From NCBI GenBank assembly GCA_032718565.1, contig JAVGVS010000528.1, positions 173,363 to 237,362 on the forward strand: a stretch of 64,000 nt of DNA, read 5' to 3'. Both the position numbers and the translations under genes were made by a program. Of this stretch, positions 36,101 through 57,200 are shown piece by piece (the stretch's first letter is position 1; the number at the start of each line of letters is the position of its first letter). The notes under the pieces are model-generated. The model was not told the origin of the DNA, did no database searches, and was given only the letters and a program-made list of their open reading frames with translations. The DNA is from Distichodus sexfasciatus. Taxonomy: Eukaryota; Chordata; Actinopteri; Characiformes; Distichodontidae.

Positions 36101-39100
36101 CGTCAGAGATCACCCAGAGCTGCTGATTTCTCCTGCAGGTGCTGTCCACCGATAAGAACTCTGGGATAGAGTATGAGTACTGGCTGCCCCCCGACCGCTA
36201 CGCTCTCTACCACGGGAGGAAGAGTCCACTCAGACAGCCTCATCACTCCTCACACTACCTGCCCTGGGAACCAACAGCCAGCACAAGACCTCCCCAACTT
36301 GCCCCCACCCAGCCTGCAGGAGGTGAACCCCGTCATCATCCTCACTGTGGTCTAGTCCCAACATGGGGTGTAACAATACATCAGTCTACTCCAATACACC
36401 AGTTCAATCATCATACCAGTAATCAGACATCATATTGTTACATCACTTTATACGGAACACGACAGGATCTGTTTTTCATTTAAATGTGTGGCTGAGTTCA
36501 GATGTCAGAGTTAAAATGTCAAATGATATTGGAGTAGGGGTGGATATTGGAAAGGACCTCACAATACGATACGTATCACGATACATGGGTCGCGATATAT
36601 TATATCACAATATATTGCGATACTATACATATTGCGATATTCTATAGTTCACTGAAAATGTGAAAACAGAGATGAAACGCAAGTTGCTGTGTACGATCTG
36701 GGTGGTCTTAATGAGTCACATTACATTAAAAAATTCAGCCAAAATAACACAACTCAGAGCTGAATTTAATTGATTGTTTTTGCATTTTAACACATTGAAC
36801 TAGTGGACACCAAAAACATTAAGATAAAGTACATAAGATTGTAAATAAGAAATTAAAGTGATCAGTCAGTTATCTGAGGCTGCTTGTGGTGCATGATTCT
36901 CCTCATCGGAAATATTGATTTTTGGAGCTAGAAATCCATATAGTATATCGTGAAAGAAGATATCGCGATATATTGATGTGTCAATTTTTTTGGCACAGCC
37001 CTGTATTGGAGTTGCTTTTTGTGATGTGATTTAAATAGAAGTGATTGGTTTTAAATCAGCATATGTTATTGTCTCATATTGATCACTGGCTTCTGAATGG
37101 AATCCAATGCATATCGTAGTGTAGACTTTGTGATATCGACAGATCTTGAATTATTGTCCAGTTGATGCAGTATCACATTGTGATGAAACTCGCGATTTGC
37201 ACCAAGTTACGATCCTGCTGCTGTGTGTTTAGCTGCTTAAATTCATTAGGACGATAACAGTTGACTCCACGCACCACAGAGCCAGCATTAACTGGCCGAA
37301 TTTTGAGTGGTAGGTTTAGGGTGTAAACGTGCAACTAAAATACTGTACATTTTGTTACATAAAATATATTCTGGTGCCTCTCTAATTATTTTTCAATTGC
37401 ATTTCAGATATGTTTTGGCCTTTAAGAATATTTTTGATCACATGAGAATGGCACACCCTTGAGTTGTTACACACACTGTTCCATAAGTCAGCACAAGGAC
37501 ATCTTCGGTACCTTCTTTTAATATTCAGACCGGGTAAAATGACTGCAGGAGATGAAAGGTGTGTCTCTCCTGAAGGCTGTGGAAATGATTTTACAGTCGA
37601 GTCTCTGACGTACTGCTATGTGTGTGTACTTGCCTGGTGGTGGAGTGGAATGTGCCGCTCCCTCCTCCTCCTCCTCCTCCTCCTCACCTGACATCATTTT
37701 TATCCGCTCTGCTACAGCTGTAGTGTAGTGGTTTTTTTAGAGGTCGGCTTCCTTTAGTTGAGATGTTTCAGGAGTCAAAGCTTGAGTAAGTCTAACTGGT
37801 CTCTCTCAGGTCCTGTAGCTATCTGGCCCATGAGATCCCGCCTTCAGCAGCAGCCAGCCCCTCGCCTGGAGAGAGACGAGAACCGCAGCAACCAGCTGCC
37901 CGAGAACCGCAGCACAGGTCAGCACACGTCCACACGGCTGCTGTCCGCCCGCCCTAATCCCATAATCCCAAAACTTTCTTGCTCATCTTGTGCCTCAAAA
38001 AGACACACTGCACTTACGTTAATATACACATCTGCACTTTTATACTATAATAGTTTATAGAATAAATCTCTCTTTAGGGAACATGTTTTGTATATAATTT
38101 TTATTATTTAGATGTAGGTTTGGTGAGACTTCTTTAACTTAATCTGTTGTTAATTTCTAAATCAACTTCTGGGTTCCAACTGCACAGTCTCGGGAGCGAT
38201 CAGGGTTCACTACATATTGTAATGATGTATGTACCAGTAACAATCTTTAATGTTGAATGATCGTTTTTTGCAGATTACTGCGGTAAATGCAGGAGGGTGA
38301 AGGGTCGCAGAGAGCGGCAGCGGCAGTACTGCCAAAAGGATTTTGGTGAGATCTAGCTGTGTTGTGGAATTTTGATGTAAACCCATGAATAAAAAGAAAG
38401 CAATTGACACTTAGTTTACAGGGAGTTTGCATGATGGGAGGTGTTTCCTCATGATTAGACTCTGGTTTTACCTGGAGGAGGAGGAGGAAGTTTGCTTTTG
38501 GTTCCCCTCAAATCTTCTATCTTCTAAAGGATTTTTTAAACAGAGTCGTTCCGTGCACTACAGCCGTGCACTCATAATGCTGTCAATCTGTTTTGATGAA
38601 AGGTCTTGAGAGCTTGAATCAGAGGAAACTGACTTTGAAAACATTTCATCTCTCATCCCAAAACCTTCTTCAGCCTTGAGAAGTGAAGATGAACTGAGGT
38701 TTTGTGAACTGTAGAAGCCGTTGGAGGAGAGATGAAAGGTCTTAAAGGACCTAAAAGACGTCGAGTTTTCTTTGATTCAAGATCTCAATACCACCATGTC
38801 CTGGACAACTGCTAACCTACACTGGCATGTTCTTATAGGAAAAGTCAGAATCTCCTTCTTTAATCTCCTTCTTTTTGCTGCGTTGTTAGTGTTCAGAGCC
38901 AAGGTGTTGGGGAAGGTGTACCTCGGCGAGGAGACGCGCTACGATGTGCAGATCATCCACACGTACCGCAACCGCTTCCGACTGGAGCACCGCGAGTACC
39001 TGTGGGCGCCCGACCGGTGTGACTGCCCCCTGCTGGAGGAGGGTCAGCAGTATGTACTGATGGTAAGGAGGCACATCAACTTCGAACAAACGCTCAACCG

Positions 39101-39218
39101 CATCCTGCTGGAAGAGGACAGCTACGTTCAGCCCTACCGGTCGCGCGAGGACGCTCTCCTGCGCCCCCTACAGGAACGCTGCAGCAACAGAGGACCTCCA
39201 GCTCGGACCAGGGGCTGA
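25349..39218 (+). CDS. adamtsl5: ADAMTS-like protein 5 (secreted matrix protein), complete
   Basis: A secreted, protease-less ADAMTS relative; human ADAMTSL5 binds fibrillin microfibrils. Thirteen coding exons: 25349-25368, 27867-27939, 31299-31453, 32055-32115, 32376-32481, 32617-32744, 34039-34162, 35215-35298, 35687-35850, 36139-36322, 37810-37917, 38274-38345, 38890-39218. All phases close, giving about 535 aa. The start has A at -3 and yields MTSFYSRRR then a hydrophobic ALALVALLLC signal core. TSP1 follows (WASWSSWSECSRSCGGG, about residues 56-103), then cysteine-rich (about 104-220, GCDLIFGS..DACMVCGG), spacer (about 221-330), a proline- and arginine-rich linker, and a C-terminal NTR domain (about 404-535; YCGKC..YCQKDFVFRAKVLGK and WAPDRCDCPLL). 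There is no metalloprotease domain, as expected. The family call rests on domain order plus DFVFRAKVLG. The exon 1/exon 2 link is inferred from phase and signal peptide. Confidence 0.95.
25369..27866 (+). other. Intron 1 of adamtsl5
   Basis: The donor is GTCAGT, and the acceptor follows a TG repeat and tctctag. There is a telomere-like ttagggttagggttgtagggtt at about 25808. A GC-rich patch at 27541-27800 just upstream of exon 2 stands out from the A/T-rich remainder. No gene seen. Confidence 0.6.
27940..31298 (+). other. Intron 2 of adamtsl5
   Basis: It contains CA/TG microsatellites (28897-28913, 29831-29853, 30101-30155) and a 170-bp tandem duplication at 30795-31134. Open frames at 29228-29581 and 30573-30857 show no family motif and are not called as genes. 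Confidence 0.6.
30795..31134 (+). repeat. 170-bp tandem duplication, two near-identical units
   Basis: Unit 1 is 30795-30964 and unit 2 is 30965-31134. Both run from cattttgct to gttcatgtggctg with only a few substitutions (for example gtaattgtt versus gtaatcgtt, acccattcc versus acccgttcc). The near identity suggests a recent duplication in intron 2 of adamtsl5. Confidence 0.93.
33057..33510 (-). mobile_element. hAT-like MITE, copy 2 of 3 (inverted)
   Basis: This is the reverse complement of the element at 4621-5065: it carries atcgatacatcaatatatcgtgatatttcc at its left and atgaggtccttgccaataccca at its right. Flanks are GTTTGAGG (33049-33056) and GTTTGATG (33511-33518), an 8-bp duplication with one mismatch. 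It lies in intron 6 of adamtsl5. Confidence 0.85.
34163..35190 (+). repeat. Minisatellite filling intron 7 of adamtsl5
   Basis: About 1 kb of imperfect tandem units made from two modules, CATCACCATCA and TCTCCAACACA, combined into units of roughly 20-40 bp. It starts almost at the donor (34162) and ends about 25 bp before the next acceptor (35214). The plus strand is almost free of stop codons in all frames, which produces false long open frames. Confidence 0.95.
36365..37222 (+). repeat. GTGTAACGATACATC-type MITE copy interrupted by a hAT-like MITE
   Basis: The left part 36365-36527 (gtgtaacaatacatcagtctac...) and right part 37013-37222 (gatgtgattta...cactggcttctgaat...gtagactttgtgat...cgcgatttgcacc) together match the element at 14964-15308. 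The hAT-like MITE at 36536-37004 with its duplicated target splits them. It lies in intron 10 of adamtsl5. Confidence 0.7.
36536..37004 (+). mobile_element. hAT-like MITE, copy 3 of 3 (nested)
   Basis: Perfect 8-bp direct repeat ATTGGAGT at 36528-36535 and 37005-37012. It starts AGGGGTGGATATTGG and ends GCACAGCCCTGT. Same orientation and body as copy 1, including ggaccTCACaatacgatacgtatc and ctgaggctgcttgtggtgcatga. It lies inside another MITE. Confidence 0.9.
38590..38830 (+). repeat. Dispersed repeat in the last adamtsl5 intron
   Basis: The motifs gaaaacatttcatctctcatccc, ccttcttcagc, and the terminal gattcaagatctcaataccaccatgtcctggacaact recur in degraded form at 40480-40830 (gattcaaatcctcaagcctaccatgtacaggacaact). 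I recognise this as a common fish repeat, perhaps a Penelope-like terminus, but the class is uncertain. Confidence 0.5.
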
Positions 39219-41159
39219 ACTCAGGCAGCCTTCGGCTGTCATCACTGTGCACTTCATATATTTAATAATAAGCTCCAACAACCTGCTCCTGACTCTAGAA
39301 TGACACCAGGAATGTTTTCTGCTAATGGCCAGAGAAGTGAACCTTGTGTCTAAACAGAACTTGAGCCAGTCCAAATTCATCAACAGCTCACTACATGAAG
39401 CACTTTAGGTGGACGTTATGACCTACCTTTAAAAATCCAGACACCAAAGAGAAATGCATATTATATTTTGAAATACAGGATTTTTGTTGCCTTTTCTGCC
39501 TCCAACACAAAGTGTATTAAATACTGGAGAGCAAGGACGCTGATATCACTTGCTATTTGCTCTGGTTATTTCTATAAGCATTTATTTTTGTAATTATATT
39601 TATAATATTAGCTATTAATATGGCATTTTTATATGTATTGTGACGCCAGTTTTTTATTCAGTATATTTTCCAATAACTATAATTTGGAGCAGACCACACT
39701 CATGGCCAGAGCTTCACTGAACAGATCCTTGGGACAATGCTGTTTCTCTGATGAGGATTAAAGTCCTGCATGTTAACAGTATGAAGAGTGAAAATGCTGC
39801 TCTCAGAACTGTGTCTGACGTCCAGTGTCTCATTTACATCCACTGCTTAATTACACTCATACGAGTCTCCAAAAACCAGCAGATGGGTTTTTTATTATTT
39901 AAACCTCTATATTCACTGTTCCTCCGTCGCAGTTTGAGAGTCAAACACATGTAGATCATGAAGGTGGTTCTTTATAGTTTTACTTTCATCCTGTAACACA
40001 TTCCATCTTTGAGTTAGAGGGTCATAATCTCTTTACTCCCCTAAAAACAGGGCTGTGCTGCTTTGCCAAACTCACCTCCTCCTTCCTCTCGCTTCAAATA
40101 ACTCCACACAAACAGTGTATTTTATGTGTTTTGTTAAAAATATATTTACAAAAATAACGATCTTTTATGACCATGGTTTAAAATGCACCAACACACATGC
40201 TTAATGAGCTCTAAGTGGGTTCTGTTGCAGGATTCTGCTCTAGTAAAATCATTTACAGCTTTCTCCCTGTGGCTGAGTGGGCAGGGTAAGGGGCAAGACA
40301 GAGGGAGCTTACAGCAGTTTTAGTGTTAGCCACAGATCACTGAGAGATGTCAAGTAACAGAACATTATTCACGTACTTAAATAGATATTAAATAAAACTA
40401 GACCAAGAATTACCATTTTCAACAGAACTAATCAGGTCCTGGTTTGAACTTCTATCCAGAACTCTAAAATGCTGGAGGAAAATTCTTGAAGGCTTAAATC
40501 AAAGGCAAATGCCCTTCTTTAAAGATTTTTGAAGACGTTTCAGCTATCATCCAACAGACTACTTCTTCACTTCTAAACATCTGATGTGGAGTTCCAGGTG
40601 TTGCTCCTCTAGTGGGGTTGTTACCATGGAAGTGCTCAGGGTCACCTGAGCCCCGGTGTCAACTATTTGTGGCTCTTTTCCTCCACACTGCCATCATGAG
40701 AGTCGTTAGAGTCCTATTCGCATCACCCGCTCCCGTCCCAGGCCTTTCAGAAGAAGTCCATTTGCTTTTGATTCAAATCCTCAAGCCTACCATGTACAGG
40801 ACAACTGAGTACATACACATACGCTGGAGGGAAAGTGTTTCTACAGATCACGTTAGTCGTGTGTGTAAACGAGGAACTGTTCACTTTTGTGATCTTTTTG
40901 GCAAAATCAGCACTGCTGACGGAGGTCTCTGCGATGTAAAACGCAGCGGCGCAGTGCCAGGCTCCTGCGTAACGCCTCTTGTCCTGCTTCCAATACGTTC
41001 TGCTATCGTCCGGGCCGCAGGAGGACCACAGCGCTCAGAGTAAAGTCTCCTCCAAGGTGCTTCCAGTGCTGAATACCAGTTCTCCATCACAGGTCCATTT
41101 ATGGCTGGCCCCAGCACAGTGGAAACGTTTTGAGCTGCACTCGCTCACAGACTTCAGCT
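39219..41159. other. Convergent intergenic region / 3' UTRs of adamtsl5 and serinc4
   Basis: adamtsl5 (plus) and serinc4 (minus) end tail to tail, with 1.9 kb between their stop codons. Candidate poly(A) signals are ATTAAA at 39516 and AATAAA near 40392 for the plus strand, and TTTATT at 39891 for the minus strand. The 3' UTRs may therefore overlap. A diverged repeat copy occupies about 40480-40830. No other gene is seen; the open frame at 40612-41043 is repeat-derived. Confidence 0.5.
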
Positions 41160-50682
<9,523 letters not shown>

Positions 50683-51537
50683 CGCCCCTAATTCCACAAA
50701 CGCTGTCAGTACAACGTCCTCATTCACCTGCGAGCCGCACAGGCTGCTCACGCTTCACAGAGAACAAAAGGGTTTCTTTATCCAGAACGATGGCCAGTCA
50801 GTGCTGTGAGGAGTCTTGAAGGTACTTCTGGTTTCTCCTACTGGATTTGGCCCTCACTTGTTTCCCCCAGAGGTCAACTACTCTCCTCATGCCACAGGCC
50901 ACTCGGTCCACTCACATTCATCCTGCCAAAGCAAAGCAAGCGGTTGCCGTATCTCCTGCACAGGGCTGGTGACAGGCGACGTTGCTAGTGGAATAAGTGA
51001 GTGAGGCAACAAGCCCAGACTCCCTCCCTCCTGTTCCCTCTCTTTACCCGGGCAGATTAGCCATGCAGGGGAGGGAGGGATGGGGGAGGCCTGGTTTTAG
51101 TCCATCTGTCCCTCCCTTCCCCCCTCCGAGCATAGGACACCCTGCAGCAGAAAACTGGACCAGAGCCAGGGATTGGACCAGAGGCTTAATCGGTTTATGG
51201 CAAATAATGTAATTACATGCAATGTTGTGTTTTTTCAGTCTTGGAAAAGCCATAATTTCTTCCTTCACTGTGAAGTGACACCTGTGAGGGAGTTTGTCCT
51301 GCACTTTCATTTGATGAGGAGGCCACGCGCATAATCCGGTTATTATACACTGACCCAGAAACACATAGATAGATTAGAGAGAGAGAGAGTGTGTTGGAAT
51401 GGACATCCAAAAAGTTTCAGTTCAAACATACATTCCTATTCATGTATCTTTTTGTCACAAAGAGCACATCTGAGGAAGCTTACATGCTTTCAGCCGCATC
51501 ACAGAAATACAACCACCTGTTAGAGTAGCACAGCATC

Positions 51538-51722
51538 AGACATTTACATTTATGGCATTTTTTCCCAGAAGCTCTTATTCTGTTTCCTCATTGCAGGGAG
51601 AGTTTCTGTGGAGCAACTTGGGGTTTAGGGTTTTGCTAAGAGAACCAGTGGCGCTTCCTCAGATTCAAATCCCCCAATCTTATAATCAACAACACATAGG
51701 TCACTGTGCCACAAAGACTCCA
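51538..51722 (+). repeat. Dispersed repeat fragment with 'acatttacatttatggcatt' head
   Basis: The head acatttacatttatggcatt, then aagctcttatt, cattgcagggagagtttctg and a tail with cacataggtcactgtgcca, match the family at 11825, 13103 and 48950. Moderately diverged. Confidence 0.55.
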
Positions 51723-53983
51723 AACTGAAAATGCCTCCACCATAATTTATCCCTTCTCTGAAGTAGCAGTGGGCAGCCAACGTGGGCGGCACCACGGGAG
51801 CAGTGCTTTATAACAGCACCTTTCCTTATCTCACCTCAGTGGTACCACATGCAATCACAGAGACAACTCTTAACCGCTACACTACCACTGCCCCATGAAG
51901 ACAGACAACATAGGGATGTTAGCCGCGGTGTTAAACAGCAGCTTCAACACACAGAGTGGCCTCCAGTGGCTGCTCTGGGGACTGTTGTCTATATTTAGTT
52001 TGTTGGTGTGTCTGTGGAGATGTGTGCTGGGATTATCCAGTTTTTCTGTGCTTGTCTCAGCCTGAATGACCTTCCCTCTGCTGTAGTTTGACACATTAAT
52101 CCAGAGCGCAGGACCAACTTGTTTTCTCTACAGGGGATGTGAACAACACAGGCACTGGCCTTTTGAACCGTTTTTTACTATTTGACGTTATGATTCCCTG
52201 TCAGAGCATATTAATGTTTGTGCATCAAGACACAAGTTATATGAGGAGTAAAGGCATTCACCACAAAAATGTGTCGCCTTGTTCAACCAGCAGTTTAGAG
52301 TGTGCACATATTTGCATTTTTCACAAGTGAATATTAATCAATTTCTATGCTTCTCATCATTACGGAATCATTACAAGGAAAATCTGTCCCTGCTCCAAAA
52401 ATCCACCCCTAGAATACTTCAGTAACAATACTGGCAGTTCCAGCAGGACACTGAGTATAATTTCGTGACATAATCCACTCAGAGAGACAACACTACACAC
52501 AAGATCTCATCTTAGATCATAATTCAGAAACAGTATCACAATTATTACTTAGATTTGTGATTTAGCCCTCAGATGATAAACTTACAGCCCTGATTTACAA
52601 GAAATATTATTTTATATTATACAACAACTTAACAACATGAACAAGCTAAAAATGTCACATGTCCCATGATACGAGGAAATTCTACTTTAATTTAAGAACT
52701 CTGAGCTTTACGTGGCTAAATCCCAGCAGCAAAACCAATTCTCTAAACCAATTAGAGTTGTTTAAAGGAAACAGGTTGTACACACACACACACACACACA
52801 CACACAGTTCTCTTGCAGAATGAAATGTGGAATGGCTTGAGGCCCACTTTTCTGCCACTGATAATTAGTGGCTTTGTGAAGAAGAGGAAAGCTGGCCGTG
52901 ACGTTCAGACAAAAGCACACTTGTCAACATACAGCACAAATCACTGCACTCACACAAGAAATATTTAATCTGTGAGCTCGTAATGGGTCTTTTAGGAAAT
53001 GAAGCGGAAGATGAATACGTTGTAAGACCCAAGCCGTCACTGAAAGAGCTTAGAATCTTCATCACGAAGTTTGCTTTCACAAAATAACTCTAATAAGAAT
53101 TCAGACATAAAAATTTTATAGAACAGCACAAAAACTTTTAAAATCTTGTATTAATCAAACGGACACAACATTAAACTCTCAATACACAAAAACATTTTTA
53201 CTTATGATGGAACATGCTGTTACTTCTCTAAATCCATTTTCTCTTCAGTCTCATTTGTCATCGTGTATCTAAAAGTATTCTCCAAGTAAGTACAAAAAAT
53301 AAAGCAGATATAAAAAAACAGCATAAGATAGAGGAATGACGTTGATATAAGTACAGCGGTAGAAGAGAACAACACACGCGCGTATCTGTCAGCACACTGG
53401 TGAGTAACTCGGGTTCTTACTTGGGCCCAGCAGCAGCGACAGCACATCACTCGCTCAGGCAACACTGCAGGTCCACAGCCTCGTGAAGGTGAAGGTCAGT
53501 CATAGAGCAAGATGAAGAGACTGGTGGTGATGGTGATGGTGGTGATGGAGATGGTGATGATGGGGTTAGAGTGAGTATCAAACCCATCAGTCATTCCTTG
53601 TGTGCCTTGGAGAGAGAAACAGACCTCGCAGCACTAAGTCCAGATTAAACAGCTATGAGACTGAGTTGACTATCAGCTTGGAAAGGTTTCCTTTTTGTTA
53701 AGCTGATTAACCTGCAGGATTGCTCTGTCAGACAGCTGGTGGGAAAACACTCTGAGTCTGGGAACGAAGCACCAGAAATAGCTGAAGTAAATGACTTAAT
53801 GGACTAGAATAACTGCAGTGCCCACAACTAACTAGAGAATATATTTTACACATAAGCATATGACTGGCCGATATCTCGACTCAGTCTCGTGAACAGTAAC
53901 TTTGATCAACTACCAAAGCTGGGAAACTGTTTCTAACGTAAGAGTGCATATTTTTGTGATGTTAAAATAACGGAGGGAAACAC

Positions 53984-54180
53984 ACACAGGTGTAGTACAG
54001 ACTGGACGGGGCAGAGTCACGTGACAACACACACACACTAGAATGTTTTAAGGGGACACTACATCAACACACACTGGAGAAAGTAGTAACAGACTTACTA
54101 AGATAAACAGTATATAAATGTCATTGGCAAGATTATGTCAAGTAGAGGTTCTTAATGTCGGTCTTCATTACGTTTTAGAT
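53984..54180 (+). repeat. Dispersed repeat, copy B
   Basis: Same orientation and motif order as 5978-6190: gtagtacagactggacggggc, gtcacgtgacaacacacac, aaggggacactacatcaacac, and ttcttaatgtcggt near the end. Confidence 0.55.
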
Positions 54181-55221
54181 AATATATAATATTAGATAAT
54201 TAGATAATATATAATACTGTATATTACTATTATTTTCAGTTATGGTGATTTTACATTTTCTATTATGATAATTTTGCAACTACACAGGTGTTTATGTGAG
54301 GCTAAATGTCCTGCAGGGCGGACAAAACTCTGCCAATAACTAAACCACTTACCGAGCTCTGCTTGTAATGGTTGTGCTGAAATAAGACCCAGTAAGACAC
54401 ATGCCTCATCTGGACATGGACATCTTCCAGATTTGATTTTCATCTTATTATATATATGTTTTACACCAAGAGGTTAAATTGTAGCATCACAAGTTTATGG
54501 GCTTCAGCTCGGAACACGCTCAGGTGAGTTTATTGCTGATCACTATTGATTATTTTACAAACCTTAAGAACGGGCTTTAACTGGAGTTGTGTTTTGTGTG
54601 TATTAGATGATGCTGGGTGTTTTGTGTTCCTGTAGGAGGTTCAGTGAGATTTCAGTTCCACCTGGTGAGCCCCTCCTGCTGATTTAACAGAGACCAGATG
54701 AGATGGAAAACCAGCTGAAGTGAGTCTCCAGGAGCACAAATCCCCACCCCTGTTGCACATCGTACTCCAGTGTCTTCCAACTAGTATGAGTTTAGTATGA
54801 ATCTGGTTTCTATCCGCAGGCTGTTCGACTCCTCAAGCAGGACAAGCCCCCCTCCCGTTCATAGTATTGCATTTATTTGATCACTGTACAGCAATCTAAT
54901 TTTCTTAGTGTAACACCATATCTGCCTCATTTCATATTGTTTCATATCATGTGTTATTTTGTATTATCTATATCATTTATTATATTAACTGTTCGTGTTG
55001 CTACCATGTTACACTGGCTCTACGCTGTCGTGCAGACATTGCACAGTGCACTTTAAACTACAGTATAACTTATAACTTTATATTTGCACATCTGGAAATC
55101 TGTTTAATTGTATTATGAAAAACTTCAGATTTTTTGTTAAACTGGCAATCTGTCATCATTTATCCCCTAACCCTGTAATCTGAAAATATGTTTGTTGAAT
55201 TGTAATTCAAAGTTTAAAAAA

Positions 55222-57200
55222 AATCTTTTCAATTCAGTTCATTTCAATTTTATTAACATAGCGCTCTGAATAACAGTCATTATCACAAACCGCTTTACAT
55301 ATAACCGGCCCAAACCCCCAACAAGCAAGCCTGAGGCAACAGTGGCAAGGGAAAAACATTGACTGGGTGCACTGGGCGACTGGATGCATGAACATCTAAT
55401 ACACAGTAAACATTAGTTCAAGATTAATCGTTAATTAATCATTTTTAAAGAAGTGAAGGTATAAAAATAGACCAAGGGTCGATTTTGAATCCCGAGTCAT
55501 TGCTGGGGCTGTTTGCTAAGATCCTCTCAGCAACATTAAGCTAAAATTAGTTCAATATTCAACTGGTAATTCACAGTAATCGAGCCTGGAGGTAATAAAC
55601 GCATGAAGCAATTTCTCTACATCTTGGAAGGATAGCATGTTTCTTAGTTTGGCAATATTACGGAGTTGAAAGAAGGCGGTGCGACTAATGTTAGAAGCAT
55701 TTACATCAAATGAAAGATCTGAGTCTAGAGTAACACCAAGGTTTTTAACAACAGTACCTGGTAAAATGGATAATCCATCAAGATTGACCGTGATGTCAGA
55801 TAGTTGACTTCTGGTGGCTTTAGTACAAGTAAGAAGAATCTCAGTCTTGTCTAGATTTAACTGGAGGAACTTGTCTGACATCCACTTTTTGATGTCAATT
55901 AAACATTCTTCCATTTTCTGAAGTAGCTGTCTGTCTTCGGGTTTAGCCGATATATACAATACATAAAGTCAAAGTCAAAGTAAACTTTATTGTCATCTCT
56001 GCTACATACTGTACAGATATACAGAGAGACGAGACGACGTGGCTCCAGTTTTAACAGTGCACCAAGAAACAGGGAACAAAAAAACAAATAGGGCACATAG
56101 AATAAACAATATATAAATATAATACAAAATCTACACTTTAAACTAGAAATGGATTATTCAATATAAACTTTAAACTAGAAGTAAAAGTAGAAAAAGACAA
56201 TTTGGATGTAGTATTAACCTACAAAAGAGGAAATTGACTCTTACACTGAATGTGCATGAGGTTAGTAACAGTTTCAAAATGAAAAATTCTCCATCCAGTT
56301 TATTTATAAAACAGTATCTCTTAAAAATCTGACTAACAAGTTGGATTAAGTTTGTGCAGATATTGTAACAGCAGTGGAGAACTATAGAGTCTGTGCAATA
56401 CTTTTCAATAATTTGTGCAGATACAGTTAGAAGGTGACCAGTGATATATACATTCAATGTTCAATAGATGTGCAAATAAGTAGCAGCAGTGCAAAACGTG
56501 TGCAAATGTTATGGAAACGTTGTAGCAACAGTCATTTGAGGAGGATTACAATTTTGATCGTCTGGCATTAAATGTATGCCAGATCAGCAGCAGTTTGGAG
56601 TGACAATACTGTACAGTTTTTAAACAACATTATTCTTAAACATCTTTCTGGAGACAGTGTCAGTGCAACATGAATGAGATTGTCCGTGTAGCAGTGTGTG
56701 CGTCACAATGACAGTGATGTGTAAAGTGCAGAGGTGCAACAGAGTTAATTCACAGTACGGGTGTGTGTGTGAGGAAGTGTGTCAGAGATGTGAACTCCCA
56801 GGAACTTGGTGTTTTTTACAGTCTCAACTGTGGAACCGTGGATGCTGAGTGGTGTGTGGTTGGAGCAAGTTCGCCCACAAAACAATGACTAACAACAACT
56901 AACTCCATGCTTATGAATAACATAAGTTAGCATGTATGGTGAAAATAGCAAGGGACCCAAATCTGAGGAATCACTATATGTATTCACATACTGATAGCGG
57001 TCTGAAAGGTAGGATTTGACCCAAGAGAGGGGCAACAGCATGTACAAGGCTATCTAGGAGAATGGTATGATCTATAGTATCAAAAGCAGCACTAAGTTTG
57101 TTCCTCCCTGAGTTACTTGGTCTATTTTCTGTTATTAATTTTACCAGTTTTTCCCCTATTTTAGTTTGCCTTAACCCCCTTTGTCTTTGTCCGTCCACTG
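55222..57200 (-). mobile_element. L2-type LINE, interrupted and defective
   Basis: On the minus strand, 57142-56905 encodes a reverse-transcriptase segment (LSAAFDTIDHTILLDSL; then WVKSYLSDRYQYV and LGPLLFS in shifted frames). At 55958-55552 the domain resumes as YISAKPEDRQLLQKMEECL and continues with LQLNLDKTEILL, VKNLGVTLDSDLSF and ITSRLDYC. The 3' UTR follows (GTTATATGTAAAGCGGTTTG, complement) and ends in an ATTGAA-type tail near 55222. The motif around YADDTQ is lost where another LINE inserted (55960-56890). Frameshifts and a 5' truncation show it is dead. Confidence 0.85.
55960..56890 (-). mobile_element. 5'-truncated non-LTR retrotransposon inserted in the L2 LINE (copy A)
   Basis: On the minus strand the 5' portion encodes PLSIHGSTVETVKNTKFLGVHIS (in one frame near 56860-56790), typical of the end of a jockey/Rex-like LINE reverse transcriptase. 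A long A/T-rich 3' UTR then ends CAATAAAGTTTACTTTGACTTTGACTT at 55967. The 3' 500 bp is closely matched by 60201-60678. Insertion split the host LINE's reverse transcriptase. Confidence 0.75.

Noticed and set aside
40612..41043. 143-codon plus frame between adamtsl5 and serinc4
   Set aside because: It overlaps the dispersed repeat related to 38590-38830 and shows no protein family.
53220..53465. 81-codon minus frame with a hydrophobic segment
   Set aside because: No family motif, no splice partners and an A/T-rich setting. The hydrophobic run can arise from T-rich DNA.
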